Part shown: one piece after another, positions 1 through 8,569 of the stretch
Position numbering within the stretch: position 1 is the first letter of the stretch
How the letters are laid out: each line of letters opens with the position of its first letter
Assembly: GCA_023375785.1 (NCBI GenBank)
Contig: SZWC01000823.1
Location: 157,521-179,078, forward strand
Direction: 5' to 3'
Length of the DNA: 21,558 bases
DNA from: Penium margaritaceum
Taxonomy: Eukaryota > Streptophyta > Zygnematophyceae > Desmidiales > Peniaceae
The notes under the pieces: generated by a model
The model's input: only the letters and a program-made list of their open reading frames with translations
What the model was told of the DNA's origin: nothing
The model's database searches: none
Made by a program: the position numbers and the translations under genes

Positions 1-62
<62 letters not shown>
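1..62. repeat. (AG)n microsatellite
   Basis: Dinucleotide AG tract with one interruption (agggag near 31-36). It starts at the window edge, so its true length is unknown. Similar GA/CT tracts occur at three other places in the first 4 kb. Confidence 0.97.
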
Positions 63-65
<3 letters not shown>

Positions 66-115
66 CAACATTCTAGTGGATTTTTTGGAATATGAGTGCA
101 ATTATGTGGCAGTAG

Positions 116-1816
116 GTGCCTCCTGCCTTTGCCTGCTATTTTCGTGGTGATGGGCGACATGGGTGGTGTCGATGCTGGCAGTGCCCTCGGGGCAAGCACC
201 CGCCTTGGCTTCGACTACGTGATCCTCTACGCCCTCCACAGCATCCGGACCTGCCTGATACGGTGGTCCCCCTCACTGAAGCTATTGCCATTCTATATGG
301 CAAGCTACAGGGTCTGAAGCGAATGGTGCAAGACCTTAGCGAGCAAGTTGTTGCTAGTCGTGCTAACATTACATCTCCAATTTTGATAATTTCTTCCACC
401 ATGACACATGCCTTTACCTCTGCTGATGACTCTTCTCAGCCACCAGCAGACTTGCCATCGTAGGCAGCGACAATCATTTCCATCCTATAGTCTTCTGCAG
501 GTATGGATCCTACACGCAACTGCTTTTCTTCATGTAGTCGATCACATCAACCTTGTGTTGGAGGACATCATTTACGCGTGCCACGGCAGGATCACCATGT
601 CCTAGACACATCGATGACCTTACGAGATTATGTGATCCTTGAGGTCGAGGGGTAGTTTTTCTGTCCATTGACCACGACCACACAGGGATGTGTGGCTCCT
701 GATCCAGCTCTACTTATTACATTGTTGGCCACCGCACAAGATTCGTGCACTACAGAGGATGCTGGAGGGACTGTAGTAGTGGAGGTGGTTGAGGCAATCA
801 CCCCATTGACAGCTCCACAGCCCTCAGATGCAACATGAGCAGTGAGCGGTTGCTGATGCGACACCAGCGGTTAGAGTAGACTTGCTTGCGAAAGGAGGCA
901 CAGAGGCTTACACTCCTCCCCTCGCTACTCTACCGATAGTGACAGAGGCAACGGAGCATTGTCTACTACCACACTAGAGTCGGACAGTGGGCGTCATGCT
1001 GCAGTGGGTGTCATCGTGGAGGTGGCTCCAGCAGCTCTAGCATCTAGAGATCCACAGGTTATAGATATTCCATCAGCTGGAGGTGTCCTCATCGCTTAAG
1101 TGGTAGCAAGAAAGGTCGATGCCGTACCTGCTGTGGGAGTGGTCTTGTTTACAATGGGAGAAACAGAGGCAGAGGTTGTAGCAGGGGGAGCCTCATTTGC
1201 TTCCGTACCAGAGTCGGACATGACAGAGGAAACTATAAGGACTGTAGCAGTGGAGGTGCTCCCAGAAGATCCAGCATTGGCAGCTCTAGTGGTTAGAGTT
1301 TAGCCATCAGCTATAGGTGCATCCGGTGCTGGATTGGCAGGAGCGGTTGCTAATGTGACATGGCCTCTCGTGCTTACGACTGGGAACATGGAGGTCATCG
1401 CTCATGAGGCGTTGCATCGGTACCTTGTGACCTTGAGCAACTACAAGCTCTTTACATACCAGGAGATGTTGAGTGTGCGGCTCAACAAGTTTCCATGGAG
1501 GCACGTGGTGCGGAATACGTGGACAGTCCTACAACAACATCAGAGTAGCGACACGACATGGCAGATTCAGCCAGTTCTAGTGTCACTGAGCCTATATTTG
1601 TTGTTGGGGATGCTTTCCTGGCGTGCCCTGAACTGCCTAAGTGTCCACGGCTACTTAGTGCAAAGAGACTTCCAAGGGAGGTGTGTGCTTTGGGTCGCCA
1701 CAACACCAAGGGAGCAGAATTCTGGCAGAATGCAGATTGCGGAAACTGAGAAAGGCTGGGAATCATTAGTGGTTAGTTATTTTGGTGAGATTAAATCAGA
1801 TTCTTATAGCCTGTGA
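116..1816 (+). pseudogene. Decayed copy 1 of an unrecognised gene family (Cys/His motif plus LKRMVQ helix)
   Basis: I do not recognise this family. An open frame at 116-463 contains, at about 158-217, the motif HGW-x-x-C-x2-C-P-x-G-x-H-P-P-W-[LV]-R, followed by LKRMVQ at 314-331. The same two motifs, in the same order and with similar spacing, occur on the minus strand at 12141-11971. Downstream are scattered V/A/P/T-rich frames (768-824, 1002-1045, 1100-1303) that look like a low-complexity middle. An open stretch at 1334-1816 ends in TGA; its start (VIAHEALHRYL...) resembles the segment of the minus-strand copy near 10540. No continuous frame joins the pieces, so I treat this as a broken gene with frameshifts and stops. 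The Cys/His cluster could bind zinc (inference). The family may be an accessory or gag-like protein of a mobile element, because it occurs twice in a repeat-filled window. The outer boundaries are approximate. Confidence 0.5.
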
Positions 1817-1819
1817 TCT

Positions 1820-2310
1820 AAGGTTTCCAACGCATCCAAGCACGCCCAAAACCGAGCAGTAGAGCCCCTGCTACGGCTGTCGAAGTAACCTTTGGTGGAG
1901 CCGCCCACCATGCCTTGCACGCTAGGCAACGGGAGGCGCTTCGACGATGACCCGTCGGAGCGCCTTTCCTCGCCCAGAAGTCAAGGAGAAGTTCATCCTG
2001 GTCAAGGAGGGCCCCCTGGTCACTTCGTTCATGCCCCTGGTGCATTTGGAGCTCGTTGGAGACGAACTCGGACCACCGCGGTGAAATAATCCCGTCACCA
2101 ATGACGGAGACCCAGATTCCACCCGCCAACCACCCGAACTTTGGATGGGGCTACCTTTCTGAATTCTCAACCAAATCGAGCAACTGAAAGCTCGAAACCG
2201 CATGGCAACATCCAGGGAGTCCAAATCTGCAGTCAGATCAGAAAACCAACCACTCTTCAGTGGTCGAACCAGGAAAACGGCAAACGGCATCCATGGCAGG
2301 GGCACTTTTT
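1820..2310 (+). pseudogene. Unassigned decayed coding-like segment
   Basis: From an ATG at 1947 the plus strand reads KEKFILVKEGPLVTSF and then FMPLVHLELVGDELGPPR, which looks protein-like, before TGA near 2087. The same frame continues past more stops (near 2160 and 2308) with hydrophilic text such as LNQIEQLKARNRMATSRE. Just upstream another frame is coding-like (VTFGGAAHHALHARQREALRR), implying a frameshift near 1945. The minus strand is also open for 127 codons (2305-1922), so the true strand is uncertain. I cannot assign a family; it may be a retroelement remnant or a decayed host exon. Confidence 0.3.
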
Positions 2311-2387
2311 AACAGTTGTGGCCGCACAAGTACACCTCTCGACTGCACGACAGCAGCTTGTAGATGCTTGATGTGCGAGCCTGGTTG

Positions 2388-2650
2388 CATTGTCGGCCTT
2401 CACTTGAGAATTTACAGACTTTTTAAGTTCAAGGAGGGTGACATTGATCTCAAAGAGACAGAGTTCCAAGTTGAGTAGGAGCATTTGAGGGTGTTGCGAG
2501 CGGCAAGGGATGATGCTAGATCTGCTGTTGGGATAACAGAGATGACCTTTGCTTCAGCCAGAGAGGCATTGACTGCTGCACGCACAGAGACTTCTGTTGG
2601 GACACTGGGACTGTCACAGGTTAGCACCATGTTCTCTTCCATCTGTGACT
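2388..2650 (+). pseudogene. Short helical coding-like remnant, unassigned
   Basis: A plus-strand frame reads through one TAG (2476-2478) and ends at TAA (2649). The text after the TAG is Ala/Arg/Glu-rich with heptad-like spacing (EHLRVLRAARDDARSAVG), suggesting a coiled coil. It may belong to the same decayed gene as the upstream segments, but no motif proves this. From 2651 to 2855 I see no further gene or repeat. Confidence 0.25.
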
Positions 2651-2855
2651 AAGCTCCATCTTCCTCCTCTACGCAGTGAGGAGCATGCGCTCTTTTCCTA
2701 ATGGATTTATCCCTCACTCTGGGAGCGGCTACTTCATGTATTTCCAGTGGCTTTGGCAGCTGTACCCCTACTCAATTGAAATCTAATGCTGACTCCACAG
2801 AGAGTATGACCCACTGGAATGTATGGCACTCTTCCGTGGTCGGACTTCATGACTG

Positions 2856-3178
2856 CTAGGATTCTAGTTTATAAGCGGGTCCCGGACGCGGAAGCATGTC
2901 CACCTCGTCATCGTCTCCAAAAATTTCAAGTGCACAGCTTTGTGCACGCTGGTGAGTTCCAGTCTTGGGAGATAGATCTCCAGGTGCATCCATGTTACTC
3001 AATTCCCTGTACATGTGTATGAGTACATGTGTGACAAGACAAGAGGGAATTCCAGATATGAGAAGCCTTGAACTGGATAAAACATCAACGCCGCGACGGT
3101 TGGTGAAGCGAACAACGACACCTTGAATAAGGTCAAATTGTACATATCCAGTATGAGAGAAGCACACAACGCTGATGG

Positions 3179-3221
<43 letters not shown>

Positions 3222-3640
3222 GGTTGAGCAACATGATTTCATGTGATGGGTAGCCCCTGAATCAATGATCCAAAAGCCACCTGCGATGCGACAAGAGGGT
3301 AGGAAAAGGCAGACAATGACCGTGCAAGAATGTGGAACACAAGTGGACGATGAAATACCAAGACGGTGTGGTAGGATATGTGACTTACAATCCTCAATGC
3401 TTGGAAAGTCATCAGGTAAGTACCCTTGAATGCTCCCATACAATGTGCCACAAAGGGCTTATTTTGACTCACAGACAGGGGAATGAGACAGGCCCATGAC
3501 ACCCTCACATCCCTCATCATGGAGCTGAAGAAGTTTGATGAGGTTTCTCTCCAAAGCAGCCTCCTCATCATGGCGAGTGTCAGGATGATGCTCACTAGGG
3601 CCTGAATCAGGGAAACATATACTGGCACAGGATTAAGGCT
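2856..3640 (-). pseudogene. Ty1/copia gag-protease fragment
   Basis: A minus-strand frame (3443-2856, 195 codons) carries WIIDSGATHHM. This is the copia aspartic protease signature, with catalytic Asp-Ser-Gly at 3263-3255. It normally processes the Gag-Pol polyprotein inside the virus-like particle. The frame can be followed upstream across one stop (near 3467) to about 3640. About seven codons after the motif, a CT microsatellite is translated as a Leu-Ser repeat, replacing normal protease sequence, so the product would be non-functional. No integrase or reverse transcriptase follows in this orientation. The neighbouring copia pol remnant (from 3985) is on the opposite strand, so this is a separate fragment or an inverted piece. 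Confidence 0.7.
3182..3219. repeat. (GA)n microsatellite inside the protease fragment
   Basis: Uninterrupted GA/CT dinucleotide run, read on the minus strand as alternating Leu-Ser codons within the copia protease frame. Confidence 0.95.
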
Positions 3641-3656
3641 GCACACCGGATCAAGT

Positions 3657-3736
3657 CCGCGGTTCCCAAAATGGATACGGACGCACTGGTTGGATCAGGC
3701 CCAGTGATCCGGAACAAAAATCTATTGGAACCGCGG
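3657..3736. repeat. 80-bp hairpin with 10-bp terminal inverted repeats
   Basis: ccgcggttcc at 3657-3666 is the exact reverse complement of ggaaccgcgg at 3727-3736. A second inverted pair, ggatca/tgatcc, lies inside. The hairpin ends exactly where the 86-bp duplicated block starts (3737). It could be a very small MITE-like insertion or simply a palindrome. Confidence 0.6.
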
Positions 3737-3819
3737 TTTCACTTGGATCACGTAACCCCATGCCTCCTCTGCATATCATCCAGGCAATGTTTTCCATTTT
3801 CATGGGGACTGTATTTTCC

Positions 3820-3822
<3 letters not shown>

Positions 3823-3867
<45 letters not shown>
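3823..3867. repeat. (TC)n microsatellite, first copy
   Basis: 45-nt TC run ending at the N at 3868. Confidence 0.97.
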
Positions 3868-3951
3868 NTTTCACTTGGATCACGTAACCCCATGCCTCCT
3901 CTGCATATCATCCAGGCAATGTTTTCCATTTTCATGGGGACTGTATTTTCC

Positions 3952-3954
<3 letters not shown>

Positions 3955-3984
<30 letters not shown>
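3955..3984. repeat. (TC)n microsatellite, second copy
   Basis: 30-nt TC run following the second copy of the 86-bp block. It is shorter than the first tract. Confidence 0.97.
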
Positions 3985-3988
<4 letters not shown>

Positions 3989-5110
3989 TGGACCCACTTG
4001 CCCATTTTCTTGAGTCTCAAGAGGTGTGCTTGGAGACTTCTGCTTTGTACACACCCCAACAGAGTGATGTCTTCACTTGCTAGAATCCTACACTTGCTGA
4101 TGGCGTTTGCACTCTTCTGTCAGAGTCTGGTCTGCCTCCCCTCTTTGCCTTCAAATTTATTAATTACATGACTTGGGTTTGGAATCGCGTTCCGCACGGT
4201 TCTCTTACTCATACTGTCACACCCTTGGAGCACTGGCATGGCCATCAGGATGACCTTTGTCTAGCTTGAGACTAGGGTAGTAGTGTGACAGTCTGGCTCC
4301 AAGAGGATCTGTGTGACATGAAGCTCTCTCCTTGCCACCGCCTGTGTCTCTTTCTATGTGCGTCTATGCAGCATAAAGCCTGGCAATTCTTAGATCATGT
4401 TTGTCAGCGTGTCATCGAGTCTTGTGATGCTTATTCTTTGAGTTTGTGTTCCTTCGTGATCTCAGCCGTCTGTTGCCTGCCGCCTCCCTTCCGCTTCACT
4501 TGGCTAGAGGAGGAATTTGGCCGTACTACCCCTTCAGTTCATGCTACTGTTTTGCCATAACTTTCACCCTTGTTGCAGTGGCCTTCGTCAGATCATGTTC
4601 CTACGCTGTCCACATCATCCATATCAATTGACATGCCGTCCTCCCCTATCACGGAATCTTTCCCATCCGCGTCTTTCTCTTTCCCTCATTCCTCACTGGC
4701 TCCATCCAGTCCAGTCACTCCCATTGTGTCCAGCCTACTTTTCTCCCCTCCCTTTCATGTGTCTGACCTACCTCAAACAGCCCCAATGAGTCATGTTCAT
4801 GTTTCCCCTTTTGTCCGAGGTGGGCGCACTCCCTCCTCGCTCTAGCGCCTCTACTGCCTCGGCTCATCCTAATCAGACCCAAACTAAGTAGTTTCCTGTT
4901 GTTCCTACTGGCACAGATGCGTTGGGCCTGCTCATTGGAGTTGTCCATCCCAGTTTTGCCCTTTGCTATGCACTGCTAGCCTCTGAGCATGCGCGAGCAT
5001 TGGAAGTGGCTGTCCTGAGTAGCGTTGCCGAGTGTCACGTCACGTCGGCCACAACAGCTTTGCCGCCTAAACCGACCATGGTGCATCAAGCTTGCGCAAC
5101 CTTTGATGCT
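3985..5110 (+). pseudogene. Ty1/copia integrase C-terminal part and linker, decayed
   Basis: Plus-strand text at 4009-4075 includes ETSALYTPQQ, matching the integrase block just before the catalytic Glu (compare ETSTPYTPA in the minus-strand element here). Next comes YMTWVWNRVPHG near 4165-4200, then QHKAWQFLDHVCQRVIES near 4370-4425, both clear homologues of the minus-strand element. The catalytic-Glu block is destroyed: the NGVSERW position reads SDVFTC then TAG, with stop in place of Trp. Further stops replace Arg (TGA) and Trp (TAG) near 4265-4280. The integrase-RT linker (about 4640-5110) keeps the DALGLLIGVVHPSFALCYAL block. The protease and the N-terminal integrase of this element are absent to the left, where the duplication and N lie. 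Confidence 0.75.
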
Positions 5111-5112
5111 CA

Positions 5113-6115
5113 ATAGTGGGAGGCTGCCATGCGCGATGTGTTGAACGCCCTTGATGACCATGCCATTTACGAGCTGGTCGACCTACCACCAGGGCGCAAC
5201 GCCATCCATGTCCCTTGAGTCTTTCGACGAAAGTACAAGTTTGGTGTACTTTGTAAGTACAAGGAGAGACTCACAACAAAGGGGTTTCTCCAGGTTCCAG
5301 ACATTGACTTTGACGAGACGTTTGCACTGGTTGGGTGATAGACTACAGCCAGAGCATTTTTTAGTCTTGTAGCCCACCATGACTAGGAGCTAGAACAGAT
5401 GGATGTGAACAACGAATTACTGCATTGACATTTGGATGAGGAGATCTACATGGTCCAGCTCCCAGATTCTTTGATGGCACTGATAGTCTGGCGGCTGTGA
5501 AAGGTCCTATATGGATTTAACCAGTTGCCTCGGTGCTGGAACCAACCAAGAGATCACGTCCACTCTCAAGGAAGGAGGCTACCACCGCAGCACGGTGGAT
5601 CCGCCGCTCTTTGTCACCCAACATTTTGTCCCATTTGATGCTGTCCTTGTCTATGTTAACTACTTGTTGATAGCATCCCCAGCCTGGATGTTGGCAAGTC
5701 GGTGAAAACGCTTCTGCAGTCCACATGCAAGATGAAATACCTAGGGCTTGCTCCTGTCTTTTTGGACATGGAACTTGAGCGTAATCACTCTCATCACACT
5801 CTCCACGTCCGACAGGCTGCGTATGCCCGTAGCCTGGGGGAGCACTTCGCCTCCTTACTTGAGTCCACACCCATAGCATTGACACCTATGACCCCAGCTT
5901 AGCAAAGGTTGGTGAAAACATTGGATGTGTCTAAGTTGGGGGAGGCAGTCTATGTGACCGTCTACCTTTGCACGATCGGATCCCTCATGTACCTAGCTAC
6001 AACAAGAAGGGAAGATGTTGCTTTCTCTGTGAAAATCCTTGCAAAATTCTCACAATGTCCTAGGGCACGAAACATGGAGGCAACATTGTGCTTTGTGCAA
6101 GTATGTCCTCTCTAA
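5113..6115 (+). pseudogene. Ty1/copia reverse transcriptase, decayed and catalytically dead
   Basis: Homology to copia RT starts at WEAAMRDVLNALDDHAIYEL and continues through VDLPPGRNAI, a VFRRKYK block, KGFLQVPDIDFDETFA, QMDVNNELLH, KVLYGFNQLPRCWNQ and GSLMYLATTRREDVAFSV. In-frame stops lie near 5115, 5218, 5335, 5383, 5428 and 5500, and at least one frameshift occurs. The catalytic YVDD box reads YVNY (near 5652-5665), so both metal-binding aspartates are lost. Several stops sit where relatives have Trp, Arg or Gly, consistent with C-to-T and G-to-A decay. The RT would have copied element RNA into cDNA. The frame runs into RNase H sequence that is interrupted at 6148. Confidence 0.85.
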
Positions 6116-6147
6116 TGCTCTGACTGGTCTTTGCTATCGGGCACAAC
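6116..6147 (+). repeat. 32-bp direct repeat, left copy, flanking LTR A
   Basis: This 32-bp stretch of RNase H coding sequence (tgctctgactgg...gcacaac) recurs exactly at 7245-7276. The bases just outside differ (a/c on the left, a/g on the right), so the repeat is exactly 32 bp. Confidence 0.95.
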
Positions 6148-6157
6148 AGTATGATTG

Positions 6158-6169
6158 GCTCTGATACCA
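6158..6169 (-). other. Primer-binding site complementary to initiator tRNA-Met
   Basis: gctctgatacca is the complement of TGGTATCAGAGC, the standard plant copia primer-binding site. It directly abuts the TG at 6170, so the LTR to its right is in minus orientation with the PBS just past its 3' end. Ten bases (6148-6157) separate it from the 32-bp repeat. Confidence 0.85.
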
Positions 6170-7236
6170 TGAGAAGATTCCAGGAAGCTTCCTAGCATGC
6201 TTGCAACTGGCTGGGTGTCTACGCTCAGTCAGCTGGCGGCGTCAACACAGGTCAGACGCGAAACGACAAGGGCTTGGTTAGACGACACGAACACAGTGTC
6301 AAATGTGCTTCCATGTAGAGAGAGAGTTAACAATTGACAGGTCCACAGCATAAATACCTGCCGCGGCACACGACGGGTGTCGCACGCGGCAGTGCAAGGT
6401 CTGTCCTGAAACCGGTCCAAAAACATTGTTTTGGTCGTAACTCTGCGTAGACAAATCAGAACGCTACAGCGTCTGAACCTAAACGTGCAGGATCCCAGAT
6501 CGGACGCTATGGCTGGTCACATGCATGCATCCGGCATTGAACGGTGGACACACAATGCAAAACATGCAAATCGGGCCCATGGCCAGTCCACTGATAAAAT
6601 CCTATAGGCTGCAGAAAAACTGCATAAGGTCCGAGTCAGCATCCAGGACATTGGGTTAGTCGTCGGTCAGCTTGGAGTGGGTGGTCCACAACCTGCCGAC
6701 GTGTAGGTGCCTCTTGAATCCGCATCGGGGATCATGTCGTCACACTCTACTGTACTGCTGCTCTCCTAGTCGTTGCTCGTGACGGGTGGAAGGCACACAC
6801 ACCAACACTCCCCCTGGCTGACACAACTATCACCATAACGATGTGTGAGATAAGGTAGGGAAGGATGGCTCAGGCAACCAATCATAGTGAGTACCAATCA
6901 AGCATACCACAGTACATGTTCTCCTCGTGACAATGGTACATCCCACCAAGTGCCCGTGTCTCGACCATGCAAGAAGTCAAGCACAAACTTACATGTCAAA
7001 CATCATGCAAGAGAGACACAGAAACAAGGTCTCTTCGTGACCCCGGAAATTGTCTCTGGGTGTCCGCGTCTCGACCACACCATGCATGGATCATACATAA
7101 TACATGTAGGCAATGAGTCTCCACGTCACACCGGTAGAACTCACCAGAGTGCGTGGGTCTCAACCAACAGAACCTCGACCAGAGCATCGTGTCACACCAA
7201 AAGTAATGGTGTCAGGCCAAAGCCCACACACCAACA
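6170..7236 (-). mobile_element. LTR copy A (copia-type), inserted in RNase H of the plus-strand copia
   Basis: 1067-bp unit that starts tgagaagattcc and ends caccaaca on the plus strand. On the minus strand it begins TGTTGGTGTGTGGG and ends CTTCTCA, with TG...CA termini. It is flanked by a PBS on one side and a PPT on the other, which fixes minus orientation. A TATA-like element (cataaatacc region, 6348-6360) lies about 190 bp from the 3' end on the minus strand. It is homologous over its length to 8570-9790 and in part to 13000-13518. No gag or pol accompanies it. Relative to copy B it lacks about 128 bp between two ctgcagaaaaac-like repeats. Confidence 0.75.
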
Positions 7237-7244
7237 CTCCCCCC
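7237..7244 (-). other. Polypurine tract remnant of LTR A
   Basis: ctcccccc on the plus strand is ggggggag on the minus strand, directly before the TGTTGG start of the LTR. This is the normal plus-strand primer site of a copia element. It touches the 32-bp direct repeat with no bases between. Confidence 0.75.
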
Positions 7245-7276
7245 TGCTCTGACTGGTCTTTGCTATCGGGCACAAC
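7245..7276 (+). repeat. 32-bp direct repeat, right copy, flanking LTR A
   Basis: Exact copy of 6116-6147. After it the RNase H homology resumes (ggtaagtggtggtcgatagcc), so the interrupted gene joins up if one repeat and the inserted unit are removed. Confidence 0.95.
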
Positions 7277-7768
7277 GGTAAGTGGTGGTCGATAGCCACA
7301 CTGAGAGCAATTAGACCCATAACGTAGATGCTCATAGCCATATATGCTACATCTTCCTTGTTGGTGGAACCGTTGTTTCAAGGAAGAGTTGTAAACAGGG
7401 TTTTGTAACACGTAGCTCTAGTGAGGTGGAGTATGTTGCTCTTGGTGTAGGCAATTGTGAGCATGTTTGGCTGTGACGCTTGTTCCAACAGCTGCACATC
7501 CCCATCCACTTCATCATGCTACATTGTGACAATCAGAGCACCAAGGCTATTACTGAACATGATGGCATGCATCACACACGCACGAAGCATATGCATGTGA
7601 AGCATAATTTTCTACATGAGCAAGTGGCTGCAGGTGATGTCTAGATCGTTTTAGTTGACACTTGACAACAAAGAGCTGATTTCTTTACGAAGGCAGTCAG
7701 CAGTAACGTCTTCAAGGCACCTATTCATGATGTTGGTCTGTTGTGTCCACTTGATGCCCCTGGATGAG
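7277..7768 (+). pseudogene. Ty1/copia RNase H, decayed 3' part
   Basis: Continues the plus-strand copia after the LTR A insertion. Recognisable blocks are FLVGGTVVSRKSCKQGFVT, a following SSSEVEYVALGVGNCEHVWL block, LHCDNQSTKAI, EHDGMHHTRTKH and RADFFTKAVSS. These match the minus-strand RNase H at 14468-15000 almost block for block, so the two elements are of the same lineage. Acidic residues of the E and third D blocks are kept, but the first (YTDSDWAG) block is lost. Stops occur near 7642 (TAG) and 7662 (TGA). The reading ends APG-TGA at about 7768. RNase H would remove the RNA strand during reverse transcription. Confidence 0.8.
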
Positions 7769-7860
7769 TAGTTATCTTACGTGTGTGTATAGTCTGTGTC
7801 ACGTCTTGTGACGCTCATGTGTGCTTGTGAGTTTGTGCTTGTGTACGTCGGTAATGCGTC

Positions 7861-8569
7861 ACGAGGGAGTGTTGGTTTATGTGCCACAGACACGTCGTGA
7901 CCTCTGGCCTCGTTGCAGACTCACCAATCTGATGCAGGTTGATGTTGGAGGTGCACTACCAATGGCTCCACATTTTGAAGAGAGACGGCATGTGGACGTG
8001 TGCTAGGAGGCGATCCACATCCACTTTGAAGAAATTGACGTCCGTCTTACTTCCACCCGCGGGTAGTAGCTTGATTGAATAACTTTGAGTACTAGGTTTC
8101 CTAGTGCTGCTGTCTGTGGGTTTGTAGCCGGGTTGCTCCTCCTAGACGTTATGCTGCTGGATTATTATCCGACGACTCACTTGTAGGCGTATCGCTAAGT
8201 TGGGTCGAGTTAGTTCGGCTCCTCGCTAGACGAGGATGACAAGCGAGGGTGAGCTCGCTGCTCGCCCGCTCATCACTACGTTCGTTGCATCAAACACCTC
8301 ACCCGCTCACTAAATGAATCAATACGTGACTATTGGCTCTTGTTTCAGGTACTCTGTCCATGGCATTCTCCCCCTCTTGGTATTCCACACAATCCCTCTT
8401 CATTTGACTTTTCTCTCACTAGGTTGAGTTACCTACATCTCACTGTACAGCAAATTGTGACCACTCGGCCGCCTCCATGCTTATGCAGATCCGTGATGTG
8501 TACACAGCTCGAGTCAGAGCACTGATAGTTGGTGGCTCCAACCACAAGTAGTTGCCACACAACTGCTAC
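7861..8569 (+). mobile_element. PPT and 3' LTR (partial) of the plus-strand copia
   Basis: cgagggag at 7862-7869 is a polypurine tract, followed directly by TGTTGGTTTATG at 7870, the usual copia LTR start. The pol stop lies about 100 bp upstream, as expected. No clear CA end is visible. The sequence runs to 8569, where LTR copy B begins, so the 3' LTR is probably cut by or adjoins that insertion. A small inverted repeat (cctcg ctaga cgagg) lies near 8220. The start resembles the minus-strand element's LTR only in its first bases. Confidence 0.55.

Larger units (their letters stand above)
3737..3984. repeat. Tandem 86-bp duplication plus CT tract around a single N
   Basis: The 86 bp at 3737-3822 recur identically at 3869-3954. 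Each copy is followed by a TC microsatellite (3823-3867 and 3955-3984). One undetermined base sits at 3868, exactly at the junction. Zero divergence with an N at the joint suggests that two contig ends ending in the same microsatellite were butted together, not a biological duplication. Confidence 0.9.

Noticed and set aside
628..864. 78-codon minus-strand frame
   Set aside because: Low-complexity Thr/Val/Ala composition opposite the copy 1 middle region, with no motif or homologue in the window.
4285..4845. Several 60-90-codon plus-strand frames as independent genes
   Set aside because: They are pieces of the decayed copia integrase and linker in shifted frames, matching blocks of the minus-strand element.
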